64,000 nucleotides of DNA, from the NCBI GenBank assembly GCA_963753845.1, contig CAVWEI010000017.1:186001-250000 (forward strand), in the 5' to 3' direction. A program made the position numbers and the translations under genes. Origin of the DNA: Thiosocius sp963753845. Lineage in GTDB: Bacteria > Pseudomonadota > Gammaproteobacteria > Chromatiales > Chromatiaceae. Each line of letters opens with the position of its first letter. Position 1 is the stretch's first letter. This document shows positions 10,639 to 19,270 of the stretch, piece after piece. A model generated the notes under the pieces. That model saw nothing but the letters and a program-made list of their open reading frames with translations. It did no database searches and was not told the DNA's origin.

Positions 10639-11532
10639 ATGAACTACCCAACCATCGAATCCTTTGTCGGTAATACGCCCCTGGTGCGCCTGCAGCGCCT
10701 GCCCGGCAAGACCAGCAATACGATCCTGGCCAAGCTGGAAGGCAACAACCCGGCCGGTTCGGTGAAAGACCGCCCTGCGATGTCGATGATCGGGCGTGCC
10801 GAGGAGCGTGGCGAGATCAAGCCGGGTGACACCCTGATCGAGGCGACCAGCGGCAATACCGGGATTGCGCTCGCTATGGCCGCGGCAATCCGCGGTTACC
10901 ACATGGTCCTGATCATGCCCGAGAACCTCAGCGTCGAGCGACGTGCATCCATGCGCGCCTACGGGGCCGAACTGATCCTGGTCACCCGCGAGGAAGGCAT
11001 GGAAGGGGCGCGCGACCTGGCGTTGAAGATGGAACACGAGGGCAGGGGCAGGGTGCTGAACCAGTTCGCCAATCCCGACAACCCGCTGGCACACTACGAG
11101 ACTACCGGCCCGGAGATCTGGCGCGATACCGACGGTGGCGTCACTCACTTTGTGAGCGCCATGGGCACGACCGGCACCATCGTCGGGACAGCGCGTTATC
11201 TAAGGGAGCAGAAACCACGCCCGCAGATCATCGGTGTGCAGCCGGCAGAGGGTGCCTCGATCCCCGGGATAAGGCGCTGGCCGGTCGAGTACATTCCCGA
11301 GATCTTCGATGCCTCTCTGGTGGATCGTGAGATGGACGTCACCCAGGAAGAGGCCGAGCAAATCACGCGCCGTCTGGCTGCCGAGGAGGGCATCTTCTCC
11401 GGCATTTCATCTGGCGGCGCGGTCGCGGCAGCCCTGCGACTCTCGCGGGAAGTCGAGAACGCCGTGATCGTCGCGATCATTTGCGATCGTGGCGACCGCT
11501 ACCTTTCCACCGGTGTCTTTCCTTCAGAGTAA
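10639..11532 (+). CDS. cysM: Cysteine synthase B (O-acetylserine sulfhydrylase)
   Basis: A PLP enzyme making cysteine from O-acetylserine and sulfide or thiosulfate. The PLP lysine is in NPAGSVKDR (about residue 44), the substrate loop is EATSGNTGIALA, and GTTGTIVGT binds the phosphate. The length of 297 residues and sequence features fit CysM better than CysK (GSVKDRPA). It is divergent from barA and followed by the exonuclease-like gene and rlmD at very short spacing, suggesting one operon. Confidence 0.95.
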   Translation: MNYPTIESFVGNTPLVRLQRLPGKTSNTILAKLEGNNPAGSVKDRPAMSMIGRAEERGEIKPGDTLIEATSGNTGIALAMAAAIRGYHMVLIMPENLSVERRASMRAYGAELILVTREEGMEGARDLALKMEHEGRGRVLNQFANPDNPLAHYETTGPEIWRDTDGGVTHFVSAMGTTGTIVGTARYLREQKPRPQIIGVQPAEGASIPGIRRWPVEYIPEIFDASLVDREMDVTQEEAEQITRRLAAEEGIFSGISSGGAVAAALRLSREVENAVIVAIICDRGDRYLSTGVFPSE

Positions 11533-11534
11533 CC

Positions 11535-12269
11535 ATGCGCTTTTCAGTCTTCGCACTCTCATCGGTGCCGGATACGGCCACCACGCGCCAGCTGTTTGAT
11601 CTGGATGACCTGGATGATAAGTCGGTGTCCAAGGTGCTGTTCCATCGTCGCAAGCAGCAGACCGGCTCGAGTGAAGTGCTGCGCTGGGATCAGCGGGCCA
11701 TTGCCAGTCTTACGCTGATCCAGCATTCCGTGCAAAACGTGAACATCGAATCCATGAATCTCTCGACCCACAGCGAGGCGGAGATGCTGCATGCCTTTTT
11801 CAGCGCGATCCTGCGAGACGGCCGCATGGTCTCCTGGGGTGGTGCGGAGGGAGGTATTCCGCTGGTCCATTTTCGCGCACTCAAGCATACGGTCAGTTAC
11901 CCCGCATATTGGCAGTCACTGAAGACGCGCGGTGAAGTGCACCTGGACATCCGTGGCTGGCTTTCGCCGCCCACCGGCGACTCGCCCGGGCTCGACGAAA
12001 CGGCGCGCAAGCTTGGATTCCCTGGATTGGGGGGCAGGACCGAGAACGACGTCCTGGACGCCTGGCTGAAAGGTCGGCACGACGAGGTGCAGGCCTTCAG
12101 CGATGTCTCTGCACTCAACACCTACCTGTTGGCATTGCGCCTGTTCAGCGTCACCGGTGAGTTGACGCGCCATGACAACGTCAGGGTCAAGGACCGATTG
12201 CGTGATGAACTCACCTGCCGCAAGGACGCACACCTGGCCGAATTCCTGTCCGGATGGAGGAAGGGTTAG
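11535..12269 (+). CDS. PolB-type 3'-5' exonuclease-fold protein, predicted inactive
   Basis: A 244-residue protein resembling the predicted 3'-5' exonucleases related to the proofreading domain of DNA polymerase B. The framework is clear: VPD near the N-terminus, FRALKH, and LNTYLLALRLF with GELT at the C-terminus. Catalytic acids appear replaced: the usual FDIETVPD reads FALSSVPD, the GFDLP site reads GGIPL, and the acid before LNTYLL is serine (SDVSALNTY). It starts two bases after the cysM stop and ends directly before rlmD, so it is maintained in an operon. The family call is from recalled motifs and needs a profile search. Confidence 0.7.
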   Translation: MRFSVFALSSVPDTATTRQLFDLDDLDDKSVSKVLFHRRKQQTGSSEVLRWDQRAIASLTLIQHSVQNVNIESMNLSTHSEAEMLHAFFSAILRDGRMVSWGGAEGGIPLVHFRALKHTVSYPAYWQSLKTRGEVHLDIRGWLSPPTGDSPGLDETARKLGFPGLGGRTENDVLDAWLKGRHDEVQAFSDVSALNTYLLALRLFSVTGELTRHDNVRVKDRLRDELTCRKDAHLAEFLSGWRKG

Positions 12270-13601
12270 GTGGGCCGGCGGCGCAGGCGCGCACGATTGC
12301 CCGAGGGCGAATTCGAGGCCGAGATCAGCAGCATGGGGCATGATGGCCGCGGTGTTGCCCTGGTCGAGGGCAAGGCGACCTTCGTGCACGGTGCCCTGCC
12401 CGGTGAGAAGGTCAACTTCCGTTACCTGAACCGGCGGCGAAGTCATGACGAGGGCCAGGTCGTATCGGTGATCCGGCCTTCGGAGGACCGCGTGGAACCG
12501 CGATGCGACCACTATGGCGTCTGCGGCGGCTGCAGCCTGCAGCATCTGGAACCGTCGATGCAGATGCAGGCCAAGCAAGCGGTGCTGATGGACAACTTTC
12601 AGCAGATCGGGGGCGTCGAGCCCGAGTCGGTACTGCCGCCGATCGTCAACGATTCGCCCTGGGGTTATCGGCGTAAGGCTCGACTCGGCGTAAAGGATGT
12701 TGCCCGCAAGGGCAAGGTCCTGGTCGGGTTTCGTGAGCGCGGATCGAGCTTCGTTGCGGACCTTGAAAAGTGCCACGTGCTGCATCCGCGTGTCGGTGAG
12801 CTTCTGCCGGCGCTCAGTGCACTGGTGGAATCACTGAGCATCAGCAATCGCCTGCCGCAGATCGAGATGGCGATGGATGATGAGCGCTGTGTGCTGATTC
12901 TGCGCATCCTCGATCCACTCAGCATCGAAGACGAGCACCTGCTCAAAGAGTTTCAGGCCAGTCATGCGGTGGTCTTCTACCTGCAACCGGGTGGGCCGGA
13001 TACGGTGGCGCCGCTGAGCATCGGGATCGATCTGCATTATCACCTCCCGGACTACGACGTCACGCTCGGTTTCCTGCCCAGTGATTTCACCCAGGTGAAC
13101 ACGGACATCAACCGTAAAATGATCGCACATGCGATGACCCTGCTCGAGCTTCAGGCGTCCGACAGGGTGCTGGACCTGTTCTGCGGCATCGGCAATTTCA
13201 CCCTGCCAATCGCGCGCCACTGTGAGCAGGTGGTGGGCGTGGAGGGCAGTGCCGGGCTGGTCGAGCGCGCGTGCGCGAACGCCGGGCGCAACCGGATTTC
13301 CAACGCCGAGTTCTTCACTGCGGACCTGTACAGCGAGTTGCTGGCCGAACCCTGGATGCAGCGCCATTTTGACAAGGCCCTCCTGGATCCACCGCGCAGC
13401 GGTGCCTTGCAGGTTCTGCCCATGTTGCCGAAGATGGGCATCAAACGGATCGTTTATGTGTCCTGCTATCCGGGCACCCTCGCGCGGGATGCCGGTGAGC
13501 TGGTTAAGAAACACGGGTATCGCCTGGTCAGTGCCGGCGTCATGGACATGTTCCCGCATACCGCGCATGTCGAATCCATCGCATTGTTTGAAAAGGGGTG
13601 A
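12270..13601 (+). CDS. rlmD: 23S rRNA (uracil-1939-C5) methyltransferase RlmD
   Basis: A SAM-dependent enzyme methylating U1939 of 23S rRNA. A TRAM domain occupies about residues 10-65. A 4Fe-4S site is formed by the cysteines in RCDHYGVCGGCSLQ and EKCHVLHP. The methyltransferase part has FCGIGNFTLP (SAM), LDPPRSGA and the nucleophile Cys in YVSCYPGTLARD. The GTG start directly follows the previous stop. It has 443 residues, normal for RlmD. The cysM-rlmD neighbourhood is conserved in Pseudomonas and relatives. Confidence 0.96.
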   Translation: MGRRRRRARLPEGEFEAEISSMGHDGRGVALVEGKATFVHGALPGEKVNFRYLNRRRSHDEGQVVSVIRPSEDRVEPRCDHYGVCGGCSLQHLEPSMQMQAKQAVLMDNFQQIGGVEPESVLPPIVNDSPWGYRRKARLGVKDVARKGKVLVGFRERGSSFVADLEKCHVLHPRVGELLPALSALVESLSISNRLPQIEMAMDDERCVLILRILDPLSIEDEHLLKEFQASHAVVFYLQPGGPDTVAPLSIGIDLHYHLPDYDVTLGFLPSDFTQVNTDINRKMIAHAMTLLELQASDRVLDLFCGIGNFTLPIARHCEQVVGVEGSAGLVERACANAGRNRISNAEFFTADLYSELLAEPWMQRHFDKALLDPPRSGALQVLPMLPKMGIKRIVYVSCYPGTLARDAGELVKKHGYRLVSAGVMDMFPHTAHVESIALFEKG

Positions 13602-13604
13602 TCA

Positions 13605-14072
13605 ATGGGTACAGAAATCGAACGAAAGTTTCTACTGCAGTCGGATGCCTGGCGGGACGAAGTGCGCGACAGCGTACGGCTGGTCCAGGGCTACCTGGCG
13701 CGCGGTGACCGCTCGGCAATCAGGATCCGCATAAAGGGCGATGAGGCAGAGCTCAATATCAAGAAGACGCTCGACGGCATCAACCGACTCGAATACGAGT
13801 ACCAGATACCGGTCGGTGACGCCCGCGAAATACTCGATCAGGTGGCCTTGAAACCACTGATCGACAAGACACGCCACCATGTCGTGCGCGGTAATCATCT
13901 TTGGGAGATCGACGAATTCTACGGCGACAATGCGGGCCTGGTGGTCGCCGAGATAGAACTCGGCAATGCCGACGAGGACTTCGACAGGCCGGCCTGGCTG
14001 GGCGAAGAGGTGTCGCTCGATCAGCGCTACTACAACAGCAACCTGAGTGAACTCCCCTACACGAAATGGTGA
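13605..14072 (+). CDS. CYTH domain protein (probable inorganic triphosphatase)
   Basis: A 155-residue CYTH protein with the signature EIERKFLL at the N-terminus and alternating charged strands (IRIRIKGDEAELNIKKT, EYEYQIP, WEIDEFYG) that line the triphosphate tunnel. Relatives hydrolyse inorganic tripolyphosphate; an adenylate cyclase role is less likely at this size. It overlaps the following transporter gene by 7 bases, so it belongs to that operon or its promoter region. Confidence 0.9.
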   Translation: MGTEIERKFLLQSDAWRDEVRDSVRLVQGYLARGDRSAIRIRIKGDEAELNIKKTLDGINRLEYEYQIPVGDAREILDQVALKPLIDKTRHHVVRGNHLWEIDEFYGDNAGLVVAEIELGNADEDFDRPAWLGEEVSLDQRYYNSNLSELPYTKW

Positions 14073-15541
14073 GAGCGGCGGTTATCTGCCTTGCCCTGTT
14101 TCTTGCCGCGTGCAATCCGCCGGAAACCGACACTATCGTCTTTGCTGTTGCCACGGCACCCTCCGTTCTCGACCCCAGGCTTGCAAGCGACGCGGCCTCG
14201 GAACGTGTAAATGCGCTGCTATACGACCGCCTGGTGGCGCTGGATGAAAAGGGGGTGGCCCAACCCGCCATGGCCGACTGGCAGCGTATCAGTCCCACCC
14301 GCTACCGGATCAGGCTGCTCCCGCAACGGGCCGGGTTCTGGGATGGAAGCCGTCCCGACGCACGCGATGTTGAGGGTACCTATCGCAGCATACTCGACCC
14401 CGGGCTCGGGTCACCGCACGCCAGTGCGCTTGCGCATGTATCGGAGGTCATTGCAGTCAGCGACACTGAGGTCGATTTCCATCTGTCGCGTCCAGATCCA
14501 ACATTCCCGAGCCGACTCACGATCGGGATCGCGCCCGCACGCGGGCAGGTGGAAGGGGGGCTTGCGCGCAGGCCAATGGGAAGCGGGCCATTTACCTTTC
14601 TGGGCTGGCGTGATGACGGCGGGCTTCTGCTGGAGCGGCGCCGGGATGGGCAGACAGTGGCGCTGGTCCCGGTGGCCGATCCGACCATGCGCGCGCTCAA
14701 GCTCTTGCGTGGTGAAGCGCAGCTGTTGCAGAACGACCTGCCCTCGGAGTTGTATGGCTACCTGGGTGGAAATCCGGCGCTGAGCCTGCTCGAGCAAACG
14801 GGGACGACCTTCGCCTATATCGGCTTCAATCTGGCGGACCCGGTGCTCGCAAATCGCGACGTCCGGGCGGCCGTTGCGCACGCCATCGACCGCGATTCCA
14901 TCATTCGCCATCTGTTCGGTGGACGCGCCCAGCCGGCCGAATCGATCCTGCGCGCCGAGCATTGGGCCGGGGCGAAAGATCTGCAGCCCTATGCATACGA
15001 TCCGGATCTCGCGCGCAGTCATTTGCTGCGTGCGGGTTACGATGCGAATAACCCCCTGACTCTCAGCTACAAGACATCGACGGATCCCTTTCGCCTGCGC
15101 ATCGCGCATGTCTTCCAGAGTCAGTTGGCCGAGGTCGGCATCCATCTCCAGATTGCCAGCTACGACTGGGGCACCTTCTTCGGTGACATCAAGGCCGGCC
15201 GTTTCCAGATGTACAGCCTGGCCTGGGTAGGGGTGAACACACCGGACATCCTGCGCTATGCCTTTCACAGTGAATCGATACCGCCAGGCGGCGCGAACCG
15301 CGGGCAGTATCGATCTGCGACGGTTGATGAACTGGTACAGAATGCCGAGCGTGCCGAACCGGATGCCGCAGCCGCGATATATGTGGAGATACAGCACCAG
15401 GTGCACCGGGACCTGGTATATGTCCCGCTGTGGTATGAGTCGAACGTGGTCGCCAGTCGCGGCCTGGAGGGCTACGTACCCCGCCATGATGGCAGCTATC
15501 TGGCGCTAAACACGGTAAGGATAGCGAATGCCGGTCGGTAA
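14066..15541 (+). CDS. Peptide ABC transporter substrate-binding lipoprotein (family 5)
   Basis: A 491-residue solute-binding protein of the OppA/DppA family. A lipoprotein signal (VICLALFLAAC) makes Cys17 the probable lipidated residue, unlike the free periplasmic OppA of E. coli. Recognisable segments include SVLDPRL near the N-terminus, RVNALLYDRL, and GFNLADPVLANRDVRAAVAHAIDR in parts. Permease genes lie downstream with a YkuD gene between. The context suggests uptake of peptidoglycan-derived peptides, but specificity cannot be read from the sequence. Confidence 0.9.
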   Translation: MVRAAVICLALFLAACNPPETDTIVFAVATAPSVLDPRLASDAASERVNALLYDRLVALDEKGVAQPAMADWQRISPTRYRIRLLPQRAGFWDGSRPDARDVEGTYRSILDPGLGSPHASALAHVSEVIAVSDTEVDFHLSRPDPTFPSRLTIGIAPARGQVEGGLARRPMGSGPFTFLGWRDDGGLLLERRRDGQTVALVPVADPTMRALKLLRGEAQLLQNDLPSELYGYLGGNPALSLLEQTGTTFAYIGFNLADPVLANRDVRAAVAHAIDRDSIIRHLFGGRAQPAESILRAEHWAGAKDLQPYAYDPDLARSHLLRAGYDANNPLTLSYKTSTDPFRLRIAHVFQSQLAEVGIHLQIASYDWGTFFGDIKAGRFQMYSLAWVGVNTPDILRYAFHSESIPPGGANRGQYRSATVDELVQNAERAEPDAAAAIYVEIQHQVHRDLVYVPLWYESNVVASRGLEGYVPRHDGSYLALNTVRIANAGR

Positions 15542-16037
15542 CAGCGTCTGGGTGCACGTCGACATCGGCGAACAGTGCCTGTCCCTTTATGAGGGCGAGG
15601 CCTTGCTCTCGCAGTGGCCTGTCTCCACCGCGCTAAACGGTCCGGGTGAGCGGATCAATTCCGGCTGTACGCCACGCGGAGAACACCGTATACGGATCAA
15701 GATCGGCGAGGGCTGCCCGGAAAACACCGTGTTCGCTGGACGCCGTCCGACCGGTGAAATCTACAACGAGGCACTGGCAGCAGCGCAGCCCCAACGAGAC
15801 TGGATTCTGAGCCGCATCATCTGGTTGACCGGCACTGAGTCGGGCCGCAATCGCGGTGGCGATTGCGACACCCTCAGGCGTTACATCTATATCCATGGCT
15901 GCCCCGATGCCACACCCCTGGGCGTTCCCCTGTCGCACGGCTGCATCCGTATGCGCAATGCGCATCTGATCGATCTGTTCGAACGCGTGAAGGCGGAAAG
16001 CAGGGTTGTGATCGGCGACACGGGGCCGGGCGACTGA
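15528..16037 (+). CDS. YkuD-fold L,D-transpeptidase/carboxypeptidase without signal peptide
   Basis: A 169-residue YkuD domain. The catalytic motif is present: His in IYIHGCPDA and the Cys in PLSHGCIRMRN (about residue 142). No signal peptide or membrane segment precedes the domain, and the start is fixed by a short overlap with the binding-protein gene, so the enzyme is probably cytosolic. Signal-less YkuD proteins of this size include the cytoplasmic L,D-carboxypeptidases ElsL/LdcV, which trim the terminal D-Ala of recycled murein tetrapeptides. Sitting inside a peptide ABC transporter operon near nagZ supports that role; it is an inference. Confidence 0.85.
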   Translation: MPVGNSVWVHVDIGEQCLSLYEGEALLSQWPVSTALNGPGERINSGCTPRGEHRIRIKIGEGCPENTVFAGRRPTGEIYNEALAAAQPQRDWILSRIIWLTGTESGRNRGGDCDTLRRYIYIHGCPDATPLGVPLSHGCIRMRNAHLIDLFERVKAESRVVIGDTGPGD

Positions 16038-16957
16038 TGCGCAGTCTGTTGGAGCAGTTGCTGGACACGCTGATCGTGTTGTTCGGCGTGAGTACCCTGG
16101 TATTCCTGCTCCTGGCCCTGATTCCCGGCGATCCGGTCGATGTGGTCCTGGGCGAGTCTGCCCAGGCGGCAGATCGCGAGGCGATGAGGGCCGCACTGGG
16201 GCTGGACCGGCCGCTGCTGGAGCGCTGGGGGCAGTTTTATGTCGACCTGGCGCGTGGTGATCTGGGCGACTCCCTTGTACGTCGTCAGCCGGTGGCCGAG
16301 CTCATCATGCAGCGCCTGCCCGCGACCCTGCAGATGGCAGGCGCGGCCTTCGTGCTGGTCGTGATACTTGCGCTGCCCCTGGGAATCATTGCAGCGCGGC
16401 ACCGTGGCCACTGGCTGGATCACGTCGCACAGGGCTTCGCGCTGATTGGCGTATCCATACCGAACTTCTGGCTGGGGCCCCTGCTGGTGCTCTTGTTCTC
16501 GGTGCGACTCGGCTGGACACCGGTCAGTGGCAACCTCGAGCCGGGCAGCCTGATACTGCCGGCCGTCACCCTGGGGCTGTCGATGGCCGCGATCACGACG
16601 CGCATGGTCCGTAGCAGTCTGCTGGAGATCGAATCCCAGCCTTTCCTGCGCACCGCGCGCTGCAAGGGTCTGAGTGAGGGCGCGGTAATGCTCAGGCACA
16701 GCCTGCCGAACGCCATGCTGCCGGTGATCATCGTGCTGGGCCTGCAATTGGGCAGCCTGCTCGCCGGGGCGGTGATCACGGAGGTGGTGTTTGCCTGGCC
16801 GGGCATCGGGTCCCTGCTGGTCGATGCCATCCACCAGCGTGACTACCCGGTGGTGCAGGGCGTGGTGCTGGTGATTGCCCTGAGCTACGTGCTGGCCAAC
16901 CGCTCGAGTGACCTGCTGGCGGGCTGGCTGGATCCGCGGGTTCGCGGGGCGGGTTGA
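16037..16957 (+). CDS. Peptide ABC transporter permease, DppB/OppB type
   Basis: A 306-residue inner-membrane permease with an N-terminal membrane segment (LIVLFGVSTLVFLLLALIPG), the DPVDVVLG segment typical of DppB, and a C-terminal transport domain with the EAA-type loop (RTARCKGLSEGAVMLRHSLPNA). The ATG overlaps the stop of the YkuD gene by one base; a longer upstream reading is antisense-like and lacks family features. It pairs with the next permease. Confidence 0.93.
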   Translation: MRSLLEQLLDTLIVLFGVSTLVFLLLALIPGDPVDVVLGESAQAADREAMRAALGLDRPLLERWGQFYVDLARGDLGDSLVRRQPVAELIMQRLPATLQMAGAAFVLVVILALPLGIIAARHRGHWLDHVAQGFALIGVSIPNFWLGPLLVLLFSVRLGWTPVSGNLEPGSLILPAVTLGLSMAAITTRMVRSSLLEIESQPFLRTARCKGLSEGAVMLRHSLPNAMLPVIIVLGLQLGSLLAGAVITEVVFAWPGIGSLLVDAIHQRDYPVVQGVVLVIALSYVLANRSSDLLAGWLDPRVRGAG

Positions 16958-17751
16958 TGCGGTTTTCGGCCTCTATCCTCGGCATCTGGTTGCTCATGGC
17001 CCTGGTCGGCGCCCTGCCTTGGCTGCAGCCTCACCTGGTGTCGCTGCCTGAGATCCTGATGCCGCCGTCTCCAGCACACTGGCTGGGAACGGACGAACTG
17101 GGACGACCGGTGCTGGACCGACTGCTGGCCGGGGCCAGTGTCTCGCTACTGGTGGCGTTGACCACTGTGACCCTGTCGGCGGCGATCGGGATCACCGTCG
17201 GGCTGGTGGCCGGTTGGTTCGGTGGACCGGTCGACCGGGTGATCAGTCGCCTGATCGAGGTGTTCCTGGCCTTTCCCGGGATGCTGCTGGCGATAGCGAT
17301 GGCGGCCATGATCGGCCCCGGGATCGACAATGTGATCATCGCGCTTGCCGTTATGGGCTGGGTCGGTTATGCACGCCTGGTCCGGGTGCAGGTGCTTTCG
17401 CTACGCCAGCGCGACCACGTGCTTGCGGCCGCCGCCCTGGGCCGAACCAACCTGGCGATCATGACCAGGCACCTGCTGCCATTGGTGATGGCCCCGGTGT
17501 GGGTGGAGGCGAGTTTCGGACTGGCGGGTGCCGTGGTCGCCGAGGCCGGCCTGTCTTTCCTGGGCCTGGGGATTCAGCCTCCGGATGCATCCTGGGGTGG
17601 GATGATCCGCGATGGCGTGCGTTACCTGCTGGTCGCGCCCCATCTCGTACTGGCCCCCGGTGTTGGACTGTTTCTGGTTGTTCTGGCCGCCAATCTGTTC
17701 GGCGATGCCCTGCGTGACCGGTTCGACGTTACTTCACGTAGTACGCCGTGA
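16957..17751 (+). CDS. Peptide ABC transporter permease, DppC/OppC type
   Basis: A 264-residue permease. The N-terminal segment HWLGTDELGRPVLDRLLAGA is characteristic of DppC/OppC proteins, and the EAA loop (AAALGRTNLAIMTRHLLP) and GLSFLGLGIQPP segment follow. The ATG at 16957 overlaps the previous stop. It is the last gene of the operon: no DppD/DppF-type ATPase gene follows, so ATPases must be encoded elsewhere. Its 3' end overlaps the convergent FliL-like gene by 23 bases. Confidence 0.93.
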   Translation: MRFSASILGIWLLMALVGALPWLQPHLVSLPEILMPPSPAHWLGTDELGRPVLDRLLAGASVSLLVALTTVTLSAAIGITVGLVAGWFGGPVDRVISRLIEVFLAFPGMLLAIAMAAMIGPGIDNVIIALAVMGWVGYARLVRVQVLSLRQRDHVLAAAALGRTNLAIMTRHLLPLVMAPVWVEASFGLAGAVVAEAGLSFLGLGIQPPDASWGGMIRDGVRYLLVAPHLVLAPGVGLFLVVLAANLFGDALRDRFDVTSRSTP

Positions 17752-18151
17752 AGTAAAGGTCCTTGACGATGCTCTTGCCAGTCAGCTCCTGCAATTGCGC
17801 ACGAACCGATTCCAGTGCGGCCTGGCGCAGTTCCTCCTTGCCGTCACGGGTCTTGATTTGGGCGCCATCCTTGCCGCCAATCAGCATTAGAATACCGTGG
17901 CGCAATGCGGGGGTGTGCAGTTCGATCTTCGGGATGTCGGCGGCATTTTCTGTCATCAGCTGGATATCGCAGCGGATGTATTTGGGTCCGCCGGTCAGGT
18001 TGCTGACAAAGGAGGGCTTGAGTGCGTAGTAGGCGATATCGGCCGAGTCTGCCGCCTCTTCCGCGGCACACACCTTGGCCGTCATGCAGACGGCGGCAAT
18101 CAGGCCTGCCAGGGTTGGAGAGATTCTGCGCATTTTGAAAAGTCTGTTCAT
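17729..18151 (-). CDS. FliL-like protein, exported, orphan
   Basis: A 140-residue protein whose C-terminal 100 residues match the FliL core: YYALKPSFVSNL, IRCDIQLMT, a PALRHGILMLI segment and GKEELRQAALESV. The N-terminus looks like a cleavable signal peptide (ISPTLAGLIAAVCMTAKVCA) rather than the FliL membrane anchor. FliL stabilises flagellar stators, yet no flagellar gene is present. The exact start is uncertain (ATG at 18151 or 18133; no strong ribosome site at either). It runs convergent to the permease and divergent from nagZ. Confidence 0.75.
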   Translation of the reverse strand: MNRLFKMRRISPTLAGLIAAVCMTAKVCAAEEAADSADIAYYALKPSFVSNLTGGPKYIRCDIQLMTENAADIPKIELHTPALRHGILMLIGGKDGAQIKTRDGKEELRQAALESVRAQLQELTGKSIVKDLYFTAYYVK

Positions 18152-18208
18152 TTAAGGGCGGATATCTATGTTGAATGTTTCGCTTACCCGACGACGAGGA
18201 CCAGTCTG

Positions 18209-19270
18209 ATGCTGCACGGCCCGGTAATGATCGACCTGCCCGGCACCGAACTCACCGCCGAGGATCAGGAACTGCTGCTGCACCCGGCGACCGGCGGGGT
18301 GATCCTGTTCACCCGAAACTTTTCCTCGCCACATCAGCTGTATCGACTGGTTCAGCAGATACATAAGCTGCGTTCACCGCATCTTCTGGTCGCCGTGGAC
18401 CAGGAGGGTGGCAGGGTGCAAAGGTTCCGTGAGGGTTTCACCCTGCTGCCGCCGGCGGCATGTTTCGAAACACGCTGTGGGGGTGACATGCACGAGGCCC
18501 GGCATGCGGCCCGCGAGCTCGGCTGGCTGATGGCTGCCGAGTTGCGCGCGGTCGGGGTGGATTTCAGCTTTGCCCCCGTACTCGATTTGAACCTCGGGCT
18601 GAGCGGCGTGATAGGCGATCGGGCCTTTTCCGGGTCCACGGACGTCGTTGGTCAGCTGGCCGGGGCCTGGATGCTGGGGGCGAGAGAGGCGGGCATGGTC
18701 AGCGTCGGAAAGCATTTTCCCGGCCATGGCGGCGTGGTCGCCGACTCGCACCTGGCCCTGCCGGTGGATGAGCGCAGCCTCGATGAACTGCTGGAGAAGG
18801 ATCTGCGGCCATTCGCACGACTGATCGACAACGGCCTCGAGGGCATCATGCCCGCACACGTGATCTATGCGGGCTGCGACGATCAGCCGGCAGGATTTTC
18901 GCGCTTCTGGCTGCAGGAGGTCCTGCGCGGAAGGCTGCGTTTCCAGGGTGTGATATTCAGCGATGACCTCAGCATGGCCGCGGCCGAGCATGCCGGCTGC
19001 TATGCAGAACGCGCCCGCGCGGCGTTGAAGGCCGGCTGCGACATGGTGCTCGTGTGTAACAATCGCGCGGGTGCCGTCGAGGCCCTGGATGAACTCCGCG
19101 GCTACCGTGATCCCGTTGCGCAATCGCGCATGGCGCGACTGCATGGTCGCCCGGCGCGCAGCTTGGAACGATTGCATGAAGAGGGGCGCTGGCGCCGCGC
19201 CGTCGAACTGGCCGCGCAGCTCAATGCGGAGACCAACCTGGCCCTGGACCTGGACGAACCAAATGCCTGA
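18209..19270 (+). CDS. nagZ: Beta-N-acetylhexosaminidase NagZ
   Basis: A cytosolic glycoside hydrolase family 3 enzyme that removes GlcNAc from anhydro-muropeptides in peptidoglycan recycling. Conserved segments are GVILFTRNF, VDQEGGRVQRF, KHFPGHGGVVADSH (catalytic His on this loop) and FSDDLSMAAAE (catalytic Asp). The start at 18209, with GAGGA upstream, gives 353 residues (E. coli 341). hpt overlaps its 3' end, the nagZ-hpt-mtnP order known in Pseudomonas-like genomes. Confidence 0.97.
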   Translation: MLHGPVMIDLPGTELTAEDQELLLHPATGGVILFTRNFSSPHQLYRLVQQIHKLRSPHLLVAVDQEGGRVQRFREGFTLLPPAACFETRCGGDMHEARHAARELGWLMAAELRAVGVDFSFAPVLDLNLGLSGVIGDRAFSGSTDVVGQLAGAWMLGAREAGMVSVGKHFPGHGGVVADSHLALPVDERSLDELLEKDLRPFARLIDNGLEGIMPAHVIYAGCDDQPAGFSRFWLQEVLRGRLRFQGVIFSDDLSMAAAEHAGCYAERARAALKAGCDMVLVCNNRAGAVEALDELRGYRDPVAQSRMARLHGRPARSLERLHEEGRWRRAVELAAQLNAETNLALDLDEPNA

